A DNA stretch of 64,000 bases from Corythucha ciliata (GCA_038030265.1 CM075938.1:19135009-19199008); one strand, 5' to 3'. Positions 11,010-23,880 are shown, counted from the stretch's first letter. Translations and numbers: made by a program. Notes: generated from the letters alone by a model not told the origin.

Positions 11010-11290
11010 TCAACGATTGAACTATTTTCGCTTTTTCGCGATTCTGGCTCACTAAAACACCGTTTTCTCGGGTCTTGTTTGCTATAAAGAGCCATTTCTG
11101 TCAGCCTGGCTATTAAAGACCCAGTTTCGTTGGTTTCAGTCTGTTTAAAAAGCAATTTAACGCCTCTTTAAAATTATCCGTCTCTCAGATTTGGACCACT
11201 AAAGAAGTAAATTTATTATTTTATGGCGAGTTGGGCGATTTCAAAAAGACAATTTCACGGGTTATTTCTAGCTAGAAACCCAAGTTATGG
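11010..11290. repeat. Degenerate minisatellite, ~38-bp units (block 3)
   Basis: Units such as TTTCGCGATTCTGGCTCACTAAAA (about 11033), TCTCGGGTCTTGTTTGCTATAAA (about 11070) and TTTCGTTGGTTTCAGTCTGTTTAAA (about 11125) match the family at 8990 and 10400. It resumes just right of the foldback, as expected if the foldback interrupted one array. Confidence 0.45.
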
Positions 11291-11985
11291 TATCTTCGTG
11301 TACTAATTTTATACTTGTCTAGCCCCTTGCGTCATGCTGACGCGTGGCTTGTCCGAACACTGAATTTTTCTTTGTTGGGTTTGGTGGCGGGAGGGAAAGA
11401 GCAGCCCCTTTTTGTCCCTGAAATCAAGCAGTCTTTTGAGAGAAGCTGCCTTTTTTAAGATCGAGAGTTCTTCGCGCTGTGGAGGACAGCTTGTTGACAG
11501 TTTGCAGGCCTGTAGTCTCTGAGTCAGCGTCCTTGGCACCAAAGTGGTCAGTAAGGCTCCCATGGAGCAGCCTCTGTGGTTTGAAGTGTTCAAAACAGCA
11601 GGTTTGAAAGCTTTGGGCCCTCAAACCTACGCAATATAGTTTATTGCACTGTTATGTTCGGAATTTCTAATAATTTTGGTGTAATGAGAGGTCTCCTGTC
11701 ATTTCTTTATATTTTGCTTCCCCCCATTTATGCCTGTAGAAAAGGGCTACTATAATAGGCTTTAAATGATCAATTTTGTTTCAGGTGGTGTCCGCATGGT
11801 AGCTGAGAAAAAAAGGCTCGGGGGGAAACAGTTGTCGATGGCTGCCTAGCACACTGGGGGGGAAACCGTAGGTTTTTCCACAAAAATAGGTTTATTACGC
11901 GAATTTTCAACTTTTTAATTTTTCCAAATTGTGTTAACGGGGACCGCGTGTGCGTGTGAAATCACCCCCCCCCCCCCCACACACA
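11291..11985. other. Non-coding stretch before a candidate exon
   Basis: No gene or repeat was recognised. It contains small G runs near 11860 and ends in a 14-base C run (11965-11978) followed by ACACACAG, which could act as a poor acceptor for the exon at 12000. Confidence 0.3.
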
Positions 11986-11999
11986 CAGACATAAGAGAA

Positions 12000-12074
12000 A
12001 TGTCATCAAGCATGAGGACCACGCTGCAAACTGTGCCCGAGTCTCTTCCGGCCGACCATACTACAAATGCCAAG
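12000..12074 (+). CDS. Candidate 25-codon alternative first exon
   Basis: It reads MSSSMRTTLQTVPESLPADHTTNAK from the ATG at 12000 (context AGAGAAATGT) and stops exactly at a GTGGGT donor after AAG at 12074, so it leaves phase 0. The peptide is hydrophilic and rich in Ser and Thr, like many alternative N-termini. An ACACACAG upstream could be a weak acceptor, but a transcription start is as likely. I do not recognise the family. The argument for it is the balanced codon content, the donor and the phase shared with the exons at 17607 and 35197. It is probably one of several 5' exons of the same gene. Confidence 0.5.
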
Positions 12075-15000
12075 GTGGGTGGTAGCAATTTAATTTATTT
12101 ATTTTTTTCATTTTACTTTTATGTGGGAGTCTGGTGTTTTTATGTTAAACGTAAGCAATTAAACACAAAACCCCAAATATCATCCAAGTGAATAGTAAAT
12201 CTCGTTGAACGAGCGGACGCCTTCAGATAGACTTTTGAGACAATTAATATGTGTTTTTCCAAGCACCAAATTTATCCATTTATGTTTTTCTTCAATTCAG
12301 TGATATTCTTGAGCCCCTTAATCCTGTCGTCATGGGGCCGGGGTGTAAAAGCCTTACGATCAAGTTCAGTCCCAATTTTCCAGGGGAAAACTCGTGGTTC
12401 TGGAAGCTTGGAAGAATGGGATTTTTGCACCCCTCCCCTCCGAATTGCGAATTTGATCGAACTGTCAATTAGGGCGATTGGATGCCGAAATACACTTAAA
12501 CTATAAGGTACCGAATCTCAGGTATCTTTATGAACCTTTTGTAGCATAATTCTGTGATCCCACTAAAACAAAAATCAGGAAGTATCCCCATGATGATGAT
12601 CGTAAAGGTAGTGAGTCATGTTTTCCCCCTCTTCCTCATTTTTTTTCTTTCCGACTTCCCACATTGTTCCTTGTCTCTTTTTCTTAAAATGCCGGGTTCG
12701 GTAACTCTCACCATCGCGTTGAAGAAAATGTGTATGCATGTGCACACTTTTTTTTTTCTTCTTCAGTTCAGTGTAGTGTTGTCTCGGCGCTTTGTTAGAT
12801 TGGATACGTGAAGTGTTCGCCTTTTATTCGTGTTTTGTTACGGTATTTTGTGTTTTTTGTTGAAAAGAATAAAAAAGAAAGTGCAAGGGTGGTTTGTGTG
12901 AGACGCTTTTTAAAAGGATATTGTTGTGTTTTGTAAGTACATATTATTTCGTTCGCTACTTGTGTTTTGTCTCGTTTTTCTCAGTTCCCGAGGGGTACTG
13001 CGAAAATTGGTCCTCCGTGTTTAGCTAGTCCCTCCTAATTTTGTTTGTATTTTATTATTTTTACTAAGATTTGTTCTTCCACGTTATTCTTCCTTCACCT
13101 CCTAGCCAGAAAAAAAATCTGTGGGTGGCGTGTGATCGTCCTCTCTCATCCAAGTGCCAATGGACTGTATTTTGAAAAGAGAGAGAGAGTGTGTGAAAGA
13201 GTGATAATGAACGGGAAGAATCCCCTCTCTTCACCATATTCCTGTAAACTCGCAGTCAATACAGAGGTTGAGGAGATTGCCGCAACGTGGCACCACCTGC
13301 CTTGCAGTGCAAAAGTCCTTTCCCCCTTCTTATCCATATCATACCAGCGTTTGATAGCCTCCCTCCACTGGGTTTAGTGAGAACCACAGACTGTCGCTGC
13401 GCGCTTTATGCGAAGCGCACTCGTCTCGTCTCTGTCTCATTTGCGGGAGGGAGGACCTCCCTTTTCAACCGAATTAACTGAGCCTGATCCCCAGTCCTGC
13501 CTACCTTTTTGCGCTTGGCAATCCTTTTAAAAATTCTGCTCAGTTCCGAGTTCGAGGCGGAACCGCGAATTTTTTGTCTTAAAACTTGCTGATTTTTTAG
13601 AGAGGGGAATTTTGGAGCCGCGCCGTGATAAAAAGAGGGGGCGTAGCCCTCTCTTTTCACTCAGTGTTTCACTTTCATCAATTAGTCTTATGTTTTCTGT
13701 ACGTAGCCTACTCTTAAGTGTTAACAATAGTTTCTTCTGTTTCATATTTTAACTTGTTCACCCTACCAAAATTTGTAACAACGAGTGTGAGAGATGCTCC
13801 GATTAAACACAATACGTGGAAGTTAATTCGCACAGTATTTTTAGTGTTATCTCATTTTGTACATTATAGATAATATGATCGATTGATTCCTGAGGGGCTC
13901 GATTTCCAACTTAGTATAGCAGCCTTTCACAAGTGTCCTACTTTTCAGTAACATAGAATGAATGAGATGCACTAAATTATGGGCGTTTTGATTGAAAGGG
14001 AATGTTGTGGGATTTTTCTGGTTATCCGCAATCGTGCAACATTAGACTGTGACGTCCTCTGGTTACTTTCATTTTTATTTCACGCTGTTTGTTTGTGTTC
14101 GCATTGGTTTTCGAAGCTCAGGACATCAAGGCTTGACCGTTAGTTCTATAAAAATTAACGCGAAAATTCTCAAGGTCGCTGAATGTTGATATTTTCCGTT
14201 TTAAGTGTTAAGTCGGTGGTTAAGCCTTGAGAAAACATAGTGCCTACTTAACACTAGTGCTTGTAATCACGTTCAAACAACGTGCTTTAGCATTTTTTTT
14301 ATACAAACAATTTTTGAGGATTTTTAGTATCTTAGTTTGGCGTTTTCTTGGTTACGAGTGCCAACTATTCGACCTCCCCCATATCTCCCTTTCGCCGAAT
14401 CAATCAGACTCAAATTTCCGAGTCCTAAACATGAGGAGGTGAGGGGTTCTCAGCGAAAATTACTCAGGCGGTTAGACTTTCGGACGCCAAGGCATTCTCT
14501 ACCGCACTCGAACCCTCGACCTTTCCCTTTTCACTTGAAAGTCATTATAGTCCTACCACCGTCCCCAAGTTTATGTCTCGCTTCTCCTTTTCGGTAGTAA
14601 CAACACTTGAATGAGCCTTGAAAACAATAAATGATTCACGCGCCCGCCGCTTTACTCATCCTGTATGAATAATTTAGCGAAGAATGGGGCAGAAATATCG
14701 ATTTGAATTTTTCCACGAATTTTCGAGCGTTGTGTTCCGTCATTCTCGTGCGACTAGCCTTGTCAAGAATGACACCCAGTTCTCTTTAGTTCGACGACAA
14801 CCATTTTCCCTAGAATTCTATGACAACCCGCGTTGACAGTGGAGTGTCCCTAATCACCCGTTCTCTTCGTCAACACGAGCTTTTAGAACAGGCAGTAGAA
14901 AAACGTTGGTTGCTCGACGGGGCTGTAATTGCGAAAAATATCTCGTTCACTTCACACGCTCATTGTCAGTAATTTAGCCATTTTTTACTCATAATCTTGC

Positions 15001-17050
15001 TTTAGACAGCCACCCTGTCTCATTACGTTACTTCTTCAGGTCTTGCCATAAATGGTAAGAGGGTAATTGCTTCCTGTTTACCATTGAAATTGCGGCAATA
15101 GGGAAACGAAAAAATGATAGGTGAACCTCGGGAATAGGGTGAACTGGCTGGGCGTTTTCGAAGATAATTTTGGAAAATTTTAAAATATTGAGCAACTGAC
15201 ACTTTTTTGAGTGTAGTTGTATGTGAAGAGGGGGGTAATTAAAGCTGCACTTCTCCGTGACCTGTGTCACTGGTGTGACGGGAAATTGCATACCGTTTCC
15301 TCCTTTTTTTCTTCACGTTGCGTGTGGCTGTCCCGTTGTACTTTGATGGATTATGCACCTTTTTATGAAGGAATATTTAATTTGTTTAGAGGCAGATATA
15401 CGAAATAATCCCCGCTCTCCCAGGATTCCACCCCTCACATTCACATTTAATTTGTGTGTGAATTCGTTGTCTCCAAATAGGACGTCATGAACAGCCTTGC
15501 AAATAGTTGCACCATTTTAGTGTAAGTCCGTAAAAATATTCCTGGGAACGAGTCGTAAATTAAAGCCGCCCTGAAATTGATTGGATTGTTACGTAATTTA
15601 CTAAAATTTCAGGACGCGTCAGTCGATTAAATATGAGTTCCACTTCGATTCTTTAATTAATTACAATGAAATGAGTTAATTTTTTGTTGTCACGTCGACC
15701 TAGTTTTTCTGATTTTCTCTCTCGCTCCGTTTGTTTTGTAGTTGTGCGGCGAAAACAAAAGGAATTTATTCGGAACAGTTAATTTAAAGCGTTGTTTTCC
15801 TCTACTTCCTAGAGTTCTCTGTTCTTTCTTAATTACCATTTGAGATTGAGGTTTGTTGATGTCATTTTGTATTTTTCTTGAATTACTTTCAGCCTCCGTT
15901 ATGGTTAATCGGCAAAACCCCCACTCACCCTCTGTCCGTCCATCTCGTTTATGATGTTTTTCTTTCAGGGTGGGGACTCGACTTTTTTCTCCTTCTCCTT
16001 TTTATCGATTCATAGAGATATTTTCGTCGTATAACCGTTTTGTGCTTTTGTGTCATTGGCTTCGCACAGCCTCCTCCTGAGATGCCCTCCCGGGCTTTTA
16101 GCGTGGTGTGCGTTTGACCAGGACATGAGATTTGTGAGAGAGTTTTTCAATTTTTTTTTTTATTACTTCTCCTCTACTCAATAATAGACTCTTGAGCATC
16201 ATTTGGGACTTTTTTTTTTACTGAATCCGATCCCTAAATGCCTGATAACTATTGAAAGGGAACCCTTCGTCCTAGTTTATCACCCCCCCCCCCTTCCTGG
16301 TTTCGATTCGGTCTGATTCTGTGTTTCAAAAGCACGCAGTCTCTCTTGGTCCAGTTTTAACATTTATTTGAGGGCTCTTGATCGAGAATTTACCATTGGA
16401 AGGCGCAGGGATGACCTTTTCAACCGGCTTTGGCTCTAAAATTCCTAGTTCGCCACGTGTCGTCCTTGCACGAAACTCAATAAAACTCCCTTTTCATTTC
16501 AGGACTCCCCTACCTTGTAGTTTATGGCGATATTTCGATCTCCCTACTATACAAAGAGATAAAACGGGCAAATTTGTGCTCCGAAAAGTGTAAAATGAAC
16601 TTCAAGCCCCTGTGTGTGATGTCTCAATGTCCGGGCGACATCCATCGAGAAAAAAAGTGAACGCAGGGTGGCCTTTTAGGCATTATAAGTGGTTTCAGTT
16701 TTTCCTCCTCATTAACAATTTTAGTATTATGGGGGGGGGGGCAACACCCTTTCGTATCCTAATGTGGGACCATGAATTGAAAAATTGTCACGTTCGTCTT
16801 CACCCTTTTAAGTGAAATCGATAGTACTGGGATTTTTGCATTGCAAATTGATTTTAACTGAATTAGGAGGCTTAGCTCTACCGTTCCGCTTTTCCTCTCG
16901 GAAGTTGGGTGATAAATTATTTATTCAGTTTTTCTGTATCTATGAAGGTGTCCCTAAGTGGCAATTCAGATGGCTATCGAACACTTAAACTGTGATTACT
17001 GAAATTATTTCGGATTTTATAGCCCGTTTCTAGTTGTTGGTCAATATTGG
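12075..17050. other. Long intron-like stretch without recognised genes
   Basis: AT-rich, with scattered pyrimidine tracts, an AG-rich GAGAGAGAG patch (about 13180), a C run at 16283-16293 and a G run at 16731-16741. Short ORFs on both strands lack motifs. A 57-residue frame starting at the ATG at 13208 ends without a donor, so I do not call it an exon. Confidence 0.35.
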
Positions 17051-17053
17051 TGA

Positions 17054-17061
17054 TGACGTCA
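17054..17061. promoter_or_regulatory. Consensus cAMP-response element (TGACGTCA)
   Basis: This is a perfect 8-bp CRE palindrome about 550 bp upstream of the ATG at 17607. A near match, TGACGTGA, lies at about 17313. CREB/ATF factors bind this sequence. Whether it is used here cannot be told from sequence; an 8-mer arises by chance about once in 64 kb, and another lies at 58169. Confidence 0.3.
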
Positions 17062-17159
17062 TGTTTTATACGCAGGAATTCCACGTCGAGAGGACTTCAT
17101 TTCTCCTATCGTTGGATTGCTGTAAGCTGTAACCGGAAATGATGCTTTTCTTTGAGTTG

Positions 17160-17606
17160 AACTGTAAAACTTTAATGAAACGTGTTGGTGGAGGGGGTTA
17201 GTCGCGAGGAATTTCAATGCCAGGAAGAAGTTCGTGTGCGAGTGTCTGTTTCTGTCTTGAATGGGAATAGCTTGGAGAATTTGTCGTGTGAGAGTGAGAT
17301 AGAGAGCTGTTGATGACGTGATGCTGCGGGTAGAGCTTTTTTGTTGTTGATACGTGTGGTGTGGGGGGGTGGGTAGGGAGACCCCCACTATCTTGTAATG
17401 TTTTCTCGCAAGAGGAATATGGCCGGCACCGGGCGTCGTCGGTGAGGAAAAAAAACAAGTCAGTGCGAGTTCGCGCTCTGACGGTGGTTCTCTTGGTCCT
17501 TGGAAGAACGGTGAAGAAGTATCCTTCCCTCATTGAATACTTCGTTGTGTAGTTTTGTTAGTGTTTTTTTTCTCGATTTCTGTGATTGTGATTACCAATG
17601 TGATCG
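17160..17606 (+). promoter_or_regulatory. Possible promoter and 5' leader of the 17607 exon
   Basis: It is richer in GC and CpG than its flanks and has GTGTGAGTGAGATAGAGAG-like runs. It directly precedes the 57-codon exon and contains no ATG in the exon's frame after the in-frame TGA at 17601. No TATA box was seen. This is an inference from position and composition. Confidence 0.35.
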
Positions 17607-17777
17607 ATGCCAACCGTCCCCATGCTCAAACTCCTAACGAGAAGTAAGAGCACTCAGCACAAAGTGCCCATCGTCATACCAAATCCGGCCGAATCCGATG
17701 ATGCGATAAAAAAGCGGCGATTGGCACGACGCCAGTCGAATATTGAGGCACGACTTTTGCGGAGGCGCTCTACTGAG
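17607..17777 (+). CDS. Candidate 57-codon alternative first exon, basic N-terminus
   Basis: Starts at the ATG at 17607, just after an in-frame TGA at 17601, and ends at a GTAGGG donor after GAG at 17777, leaving phase 0. It begins MPTVPMLKLLTRSKSTQHKV and ends with an Arg-rich stretch that includes KKRRLARRQSNIEARLLRRR. RRQS fits a basophilic kinase site such as PKA, and RRRST a second. The second half could form a basic helix. A second Met lies at residue 6. I do not recognise the family. The peptide looks coding (even use of codons, no low complexity) and it shares strand and phase with the exons at 12000 and 35197. Confidence 0.6.
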
Positions 17778-20700
17778 GTAGGGGGTTTAAAGCCGTATGG
17801 TGTTATTATTGTGGGAAGTTCCAGGTAGTTACAATCCCTCTTGAAATATTTCTCTTCAGCTTAAAAGCATGAGACCGTGAATGGAAGCGCTATCTTTTGA
17901 TTATTCTCAAATCACTGTCCAAAACGATTAAGAAAAGGCTGTTGATCAACCTGTTAAAATCTCATCCATCTCAGTGAAGAGAGAGGTGAAGAGTCGTCGC
18001 TTGGGGTCAATGTGTAATTACTAATTAGACGAGAATAATTCCACTTCAGTGGGCCTAGGCTCACTCTTACAGCAGACTCATTTGCCCCTTCCCCCTCCAT
18101 CTCAAACAGATTGTTTGGCTAATGAGCAAAACCAAACTTGGACAATGTCGTCTCTTGTTTTTCGTGGTATGAGGAAGGTAACAAACGGTACTCTCTAGGG
18201 AATTCAGTATTCTGCAAAGTCTGGCAGCCGTATGTGCACCTCGATTTGAGAAAGGTCTCGAGAGGATGCGTGGATTTTGATTCAAGTTGTGCTTTGTAGG
18301 TACTTGGTAACCGAAGGGCAAATCAGGTAATTTTCTGAAATTAAAAATTGAGGGTGTTAGGTGTGGGAGTATCAAACGCAATGAAGATATTGAAAAAATA
18401 AATCTCTGCCACTTGTTTCTTTTACTTCAACTATTCGGACCGGAGGTAATTTTCGTTAGGTATGTATTCAAAACAATAGGATTTGAACTATACCATAAAT
18501 GTTTAGGGATTCCCCTCTAGTCAGAAAATGTGAGTCTCCTCTCACTGCTCATACGTACCAACCGATTTCCCGGCCTCTCTCTGGGGGTCTCTCGGTATAG
18601 GCGTCACGATTCCCAGCGCGTAGCCGAAATAAAAACGTAATTAATCGCTAAACCAGAGCCTACACATTACGGCTTTTGGAGATCGTCCAATTAAAACAAA
18701 AATCGCTCGCCGTGTTAACCCCCTCCCCCGCCCCTTATCCAGAGACTGTGAACATTTCCTTGTGTCGTTTTCACTCACAATGCCCTTTTTAGAGAGCGAA
18801 ACTAATACATTTTATCCTGATTGTGTGTTATTAATTTCAGAAATCCTGAGGTTTGAAATAAGAATATGACTCCTTTCTTATCCTTCAGGTCATCTTTCAC
18901 TTAATTTTCTACCGTTGAATTTGCTTGGATAATTTAGATTTGACTCTCTTAGTTTCAAAAGTCGCAAGATTCTCCTTAGCCAGGACAAAGTTCGATATGA
19001 TTTTTAGCCATGTGCAACTGGTTACCAGATCGGGTCTGGTTACCGTTATTTTATTACTTTTTTCAGACTTGTAACGTAGAAATGCGGGAATATAACAGTA
19101 AAAAGAAGAAAGAGGGTGAATTAAGGTGCTTTGGCGTTGTAAAATTGAATGATTTTTATGGCTTTATGACCATAATATGATGAAGTGTAGGTTTATCCAT
19201 CTTAGGATCCCTCTCTCGCCCATCCTCGTTTGTCCTTATTTATTTTCCTCACCTTATTGAAAAAAAGTAGGGCAAAAAAATCTCCTCTTCGTCACTTCCT
19301 TCAATCAGCTGGGGTTAAAGGTGAATTTTTCTGTTGAAAGAAGAAAAAGTTGAATGTTTAATCGTGCGATACTCAGTGAGAGCTTCTCATCGCAAATCTG
19401 AGTTCTCACGTGCTTGTTTCGGAATGGTGTCCTCACAACTGGGATTTCTGATTAATTTGAATTCTCAATCTATTAAGCTGTACGGTTATGACGTAGGGGC
19501 CCAATTGGTGGCCTTGGCGTCGCCGGGCTCGGCTTGGCCGGGACGGTACCCCCCCCCCCCCAAAAAAAAAAGCTGTACGGTTGAGGCGGGGTTTGTTCGT
19601 ACTACCTAATTTTGTGGCGTCCTATCAAAATATCCGTCATTTCCAGCGATGCTTGTACAGCCAAGAGAGCTCCTAATTGCTCACTTGTGTTGTTCAAATG
19701 GAAAGAGCTCAGGACTCCACGGTGCATACAAGCGCTTGTAGGGTTAACGAACGCAGTGGGTGGTTTGCGACTTCAAAGTCTCGAATTTCGATATCTTGAA
19801 GTTTCAGAATCACCCCCTCAGGAGACCTGTACCTGCGGATGACATCTCCTACGGAACAAATCGTTCCTAGTAGTTGTCGATGGTAATGCACAGCTACTTT
19901 CCTTTTCTTCTTTCGGAAGAACCCTGCCTGCCTCTTCCTCCCTCGAATATGTTCCTCGTTCCTGCCAATAACACCTTCTGGTCAAAAAAATCTGGTTTCC
20001 CTCATGATTTTTACTTTTCTTCTTTGGGGATAGCCTACTCTTGTTCTTAAATTATTAAAAATCTTAAAACTTAGCGACTATTCCATGCCCAGCCTTGTGG
20101 TTTAATCATCAACTGGTTCAATTTTGTAGCACCTTGTCTGACGTTATCTCCGCTCTCCACGAAATTCTATATACCGCAGACTCTTTCTTCTTCAAGATGG
20201 CAGTGTGAGTCCTAAGGGGTCTTGGCCTTAAAAGATCACAAAAAAAAGAACAGGTTTTTTTCTTGGCCACCATTTATTTATTTATTTTATTTTATTTTTA
20301 TTTTTTAACTTGAATTGTCGGAGGGGAGGGACTTTTTTCATGAAATAAAAAAAAACGAAAGCTAACTAACTGGGTGATCGATTATTGCTCCTGTTCATTT
20401 ATTTTTATCAATTTGATTGAAAAAATACTTTGTATATGGCATTGAAAGTGAATAAAGCAATGTAAAATGTTGAAAATACGATTGAGCATCGTATATGGTC
20501 CAGCTTGAGGTCACGAGCTAATTTCTGTATAAAAAGACTAACTTTTCTCCTCTCTGTTAGCTACGCAGTTCAACGCTCTTTTTTTTCATTGTTCGCCGTT
20601 AAAACATTCCATGTGTTTGAATCTCTAACATTGAAATGACCTTGCGCGGAAACAACAGGTTTAGAGGGTGCTCTCTGCAAAAATCTAAAATGTGATCTTT

Positions 20701-21370
20701 GTATATGGGGCTTGACATTTCCCCACCGCTTATTACTATTACGTGGAAATGCCGTGGAGGCACGTGTTGTGTGTCGGCAACATTTAAACAGTTCGTAGCA
20801 CATTAGTGAGTAATGCCAGAAGACGTTGGAAAACAAAAACGTGACTTATACGATGTGTGTCCCTGTCAATGAAGTAACATTATTTTCTTAGCTTAGACGT
20901 AAATCTCTGGATAAAATAAAAACAAGTCCGAACATTGTTTCCCCATACGCACAAAGTAGTTTTTTGTGTCAATTATCCGGAATGTACATATTCACAGAAA
21001 TGTCATCGTTATTGGTAAACGCTAAACGTGTTCGATTCTTCTTAATTCCATAAATTTCACCATGTTGGGGGTAGGGGGAAACAATAATCACGTTTAAACA
21101 AGAACCAGCGTTCTGGTATTTGTCGTATTTGACTGTGGCAATTAGGGTAAGTACGATTTAGATTTCGGGGATCAACTGAAGTATGTACTGACCTCGAATG
21201 GTCGCGCTTGTTTTGACTTCTTTTTGAGTGAATTAGCAAAATAACGGAGAAACACAACAGTACAATTTTTTTCAAGGTAACTTAAGCAATCAGTGTTTTT
21301 GTAATAAGATCACAGATCGAGTCTAGGAAAAGCGAAAATGTTTTAATTCCAACTGGAATGCACTGTTTTA
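17778..21370. other. Intron-like stretch without recognised genes
   Basis: AT-rich. Notable items are a 13-base C run followed by A9 (19549-19570) and a TTTA/TTTTA-type microsatellite at 20270-20308. Several short ORFs have no motif. No inverted-repeat element was found. Confidence 0.35.
20270..20308. repeat. TTTA/TTTTA microsatellite
   Basis: TTTATTTATTTATTTTATTT-type repeat of about 39 bp with mixed 4- and 5-base units. Nothing suggests function. Confidence 0.8.
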
Positions 21371-21899
21371 CTCACATATACAGGGTGTAATAAAAGCGAC
21401 TGGACTGAGAAAAATCAGTGAAGGTTTTTTTTCAAGTGAAGGGGCAACTCATTTCTGATCGATATGACTATTTGCACTTTTCCGAAATTCCTCTTTGTTT
21501 CCGAGATATCCGCCATTTTCTGATTTTTTCAGAAACAGTTAGTTGCACACGCAATAATTGTTGCAATGGCAAAAATGATAGCCCATTGGAAAGATCACAA
21601 AATTTTCTAGTTATAGAGCCAATTTTTGTCCAGATCAGACGACGTCTACTACGTTTTGAATCAGCTTATTAGCGAGGAAACTTTATTCCGAAAGTATTGG
21701 TGATATGGTGATGTTGTCAGAAATAGTAGATTACATTACAAGATTAGTAAGTGGTGCATTACCTGCGAGTTTTAGTGCATTTCATTCTGAAAATGCACTA
21801 TTGGTCTCGTCGTGATGGTGGCAAACATGGGTCATGGCATGTTTTTTTCATGTTTCAGAACCTCTAGACACGAATTCAGTGGTCTCCGGAATTCATATA

Positions 21900-23274
21900 C
21901 AGGGTGTAACGGGAAAACGGGGCATAATTGAAATGGGTGATTCTACATCAAATGTGGGTCAAAAATGACTATATGGACCATGATCCGATTATTGACCGTT
22001 TCCGAGAAAATCGCATTTTCCCTGACTGTCAATGCATCAGGCGTTTTTTTCGAAAATCGGTCGGTATCTTAGCAACCATTAACCCTGAGGAAATTTATAG
22101 GACACCGTTGGAAAGAGCACAAAATTTCCTTTAAGATGGTCATAAAGTTAGGGTAGTTCGTGAAATTTAGGCACCCTTAACGCTCGGCTGAAAAGCCGCT
22201 TCCTTGAATTTCTCTATTCTTACTAGTCATTCTGCCAGCTGTCATTTTACTGACAGCTCTCGGAGGAAGAGTAGGACTTCAGGAAAAACTTCTACAATTA
22301 TTATTAAGCTTTCAAATGACCTGCTTGCTTCGGGCCTTTGTCTCTATTCCTTTTGAGATACTGTTCGAAATACTTTAAGCCCCTGTCTAAATCGTTTGGA
22401 AACGTATGTTTTTTGTTTTTTTTTTTTGTTTTTTGTAAGGGTCGCTCGACTTAGCTGTTGGGGGTCATCTATTTGAGCCCCCGTTCTATGCAGTTGACTT
22501 TGAGTTTGACTTCCGCTGTCTGTTTCCACCGATCTCTGCGAAATATCTGTCAAAGGAGAGGGTGGGAACGGTAGTGACTGTGGGCAGCTACTCTTGAATC
22601 CTACTGGTCAGAACCCTCAGGTTCTGAGCAGTGACCTGCCGTTTCAAGCACTTAGTATTGCCTTTTTTGGAGTTGGTCTAGCGAGGTAACCGGACTCAGC
22701 AGTCTTAACGGATCAAAAATTCACCGAAAAGGTTTGCAAAGAGCTTTCGGAAGCAAATTGTTTCCCGCTCGAGGGCAATTGTGAACGTACGTTTCCAGAC
22801 ATTTTAGACGAGTTTTCAATTTCGAACTGTATCTCAGAAGGAATAGAGACAAAATCCCGAACCAAGCAGGTCATTTGAAAGCTTAATAAATGAAGAAGTC
22901 CTACTCTTCCTCCGAGAGCTGTCAGTAAAATGACAGCTGGCTGAATAACAAGTAAGAATAAAGAATTTCAAGGAAGCGGCTATTCAGCTGAGAGTTAAGG
23001 GCGTCCAAATTTCACGACCTACCCCAACTTTACGATCATCTGAAAGGAAATTTTGTGTTCTTTCCAACGATGTCCTTGAAAATTTCCTAGGATCAATGGT
23101 TGCTAAGATAACGACCGAGTTTTGAAGAAAACGCCTGATGCTTCGAAATTCAGGAAAACTGTGATTTCTCAGAAACTGTTGATAATCGGACCATGGTCCA
23201 GATAGTCATTTTTGACCCTCATGTGATGTAGAATCACCCATTTCAATTATGCCCCATTTTCCCGTTACACCCTG
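21900..23274. mobile_element. Foldback element with ~490-bp arms
   Basis: The termini are CAGGGTGTAACGGGAAAACG (21900) and CGTTACACCCTG (to 23274), flanked by ATA on the left and TAT on the right. The arms (about 21900-22412 and 22785-23274) stay similar inward, for example GGTGATTCTACATCA/GATGTAGAATCACC, GACAGCTCTCGGAGGAAGAG/CTCTTCCTCCGAGAGCTGTC and TCTCTATTCC/GGAATAGAGA. The centre (about 22413-22784) is unique and non-coding. It lies inside the 21381-25105 element. Confidence 0.85.
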
Positions 23275-23419
23275 TATTTTGGTTTATTTATTTGTTTATA
23301 AGCTTATGGCCGTTTTCTTGTTAGCACGATAACTCTCGAAGAAATTAATTTAGCGGAACGCGCCTTGGCACAAAAATCAGTAGTCATAAGACCCCGGTCG
23401 GTATTGCATTTGGGCCAAA

Positions 23420-23880
23420 TCGGTCAAGGTGGAGGGGGGGAATAGGGGTTAAATGGTCAAAAAATCACTATAAATCACCAGTTGATTCTAGAAGGATCAT
23501 ATTCAGTACGAATACTCCATGTTAGAGTATTGATTCCCATTTTAATTTTTTGAAAAAGTCAAGGTGGTGGGGGTGGTCCTTCCGGTGTGGAAGTGTAAAA
23601 GTAGCGTTGAACTTCACTAGTTCATCTTAGTGCTCTAAAATTCGACTCAATAATTTAATGCATCCTAAGCCCTGGGTTCCATTGAGATTTATCGAAAACT
23701 TTGATGGGGGGGGGGGGTTGAAATGGGGGATGAAATTTCAAAAAAATCGCTTAAATTCACACGTTTAGGTATTATAAAATACGGCACAAAAATTTAATAT
23801 AACAAAGCCCTTGGAAAACTACCGAAACTTTTCGACATTTTTGAAGAGAGGGTGGTGAAAATAGAGGAAGAAGTTCGGCT
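23420..23880. repeat. Degenerate tandem repeat with G-rich blocks, ~150-bp units
   Basis: Three or four diverged units carry a (T)CAAGGTGG-G-rich block (about 23428, 23561, 23704 and 23850), followed by an AAATTTCAAAAAAATC-like block and a TAAAAT..GGCACAAAA-like block. One block holds a 12-base G run (23706-23717). The unit boundaries are uncertain. Confidence 0.4.

Noticed and set aside
13208..13377. 57-residue frame from the ATG at 13208 as another first exon
   Set aside because: There is no GT donor in a useful place; it simply runs to a stop.
17059..17533. Two ~110-codon minus-strand ORFs
   Set aside because: They overlap in different frames within the likely 5' leader of the 17607 exon and are rich in His/Ser/Thr from simple-sequence DNA.
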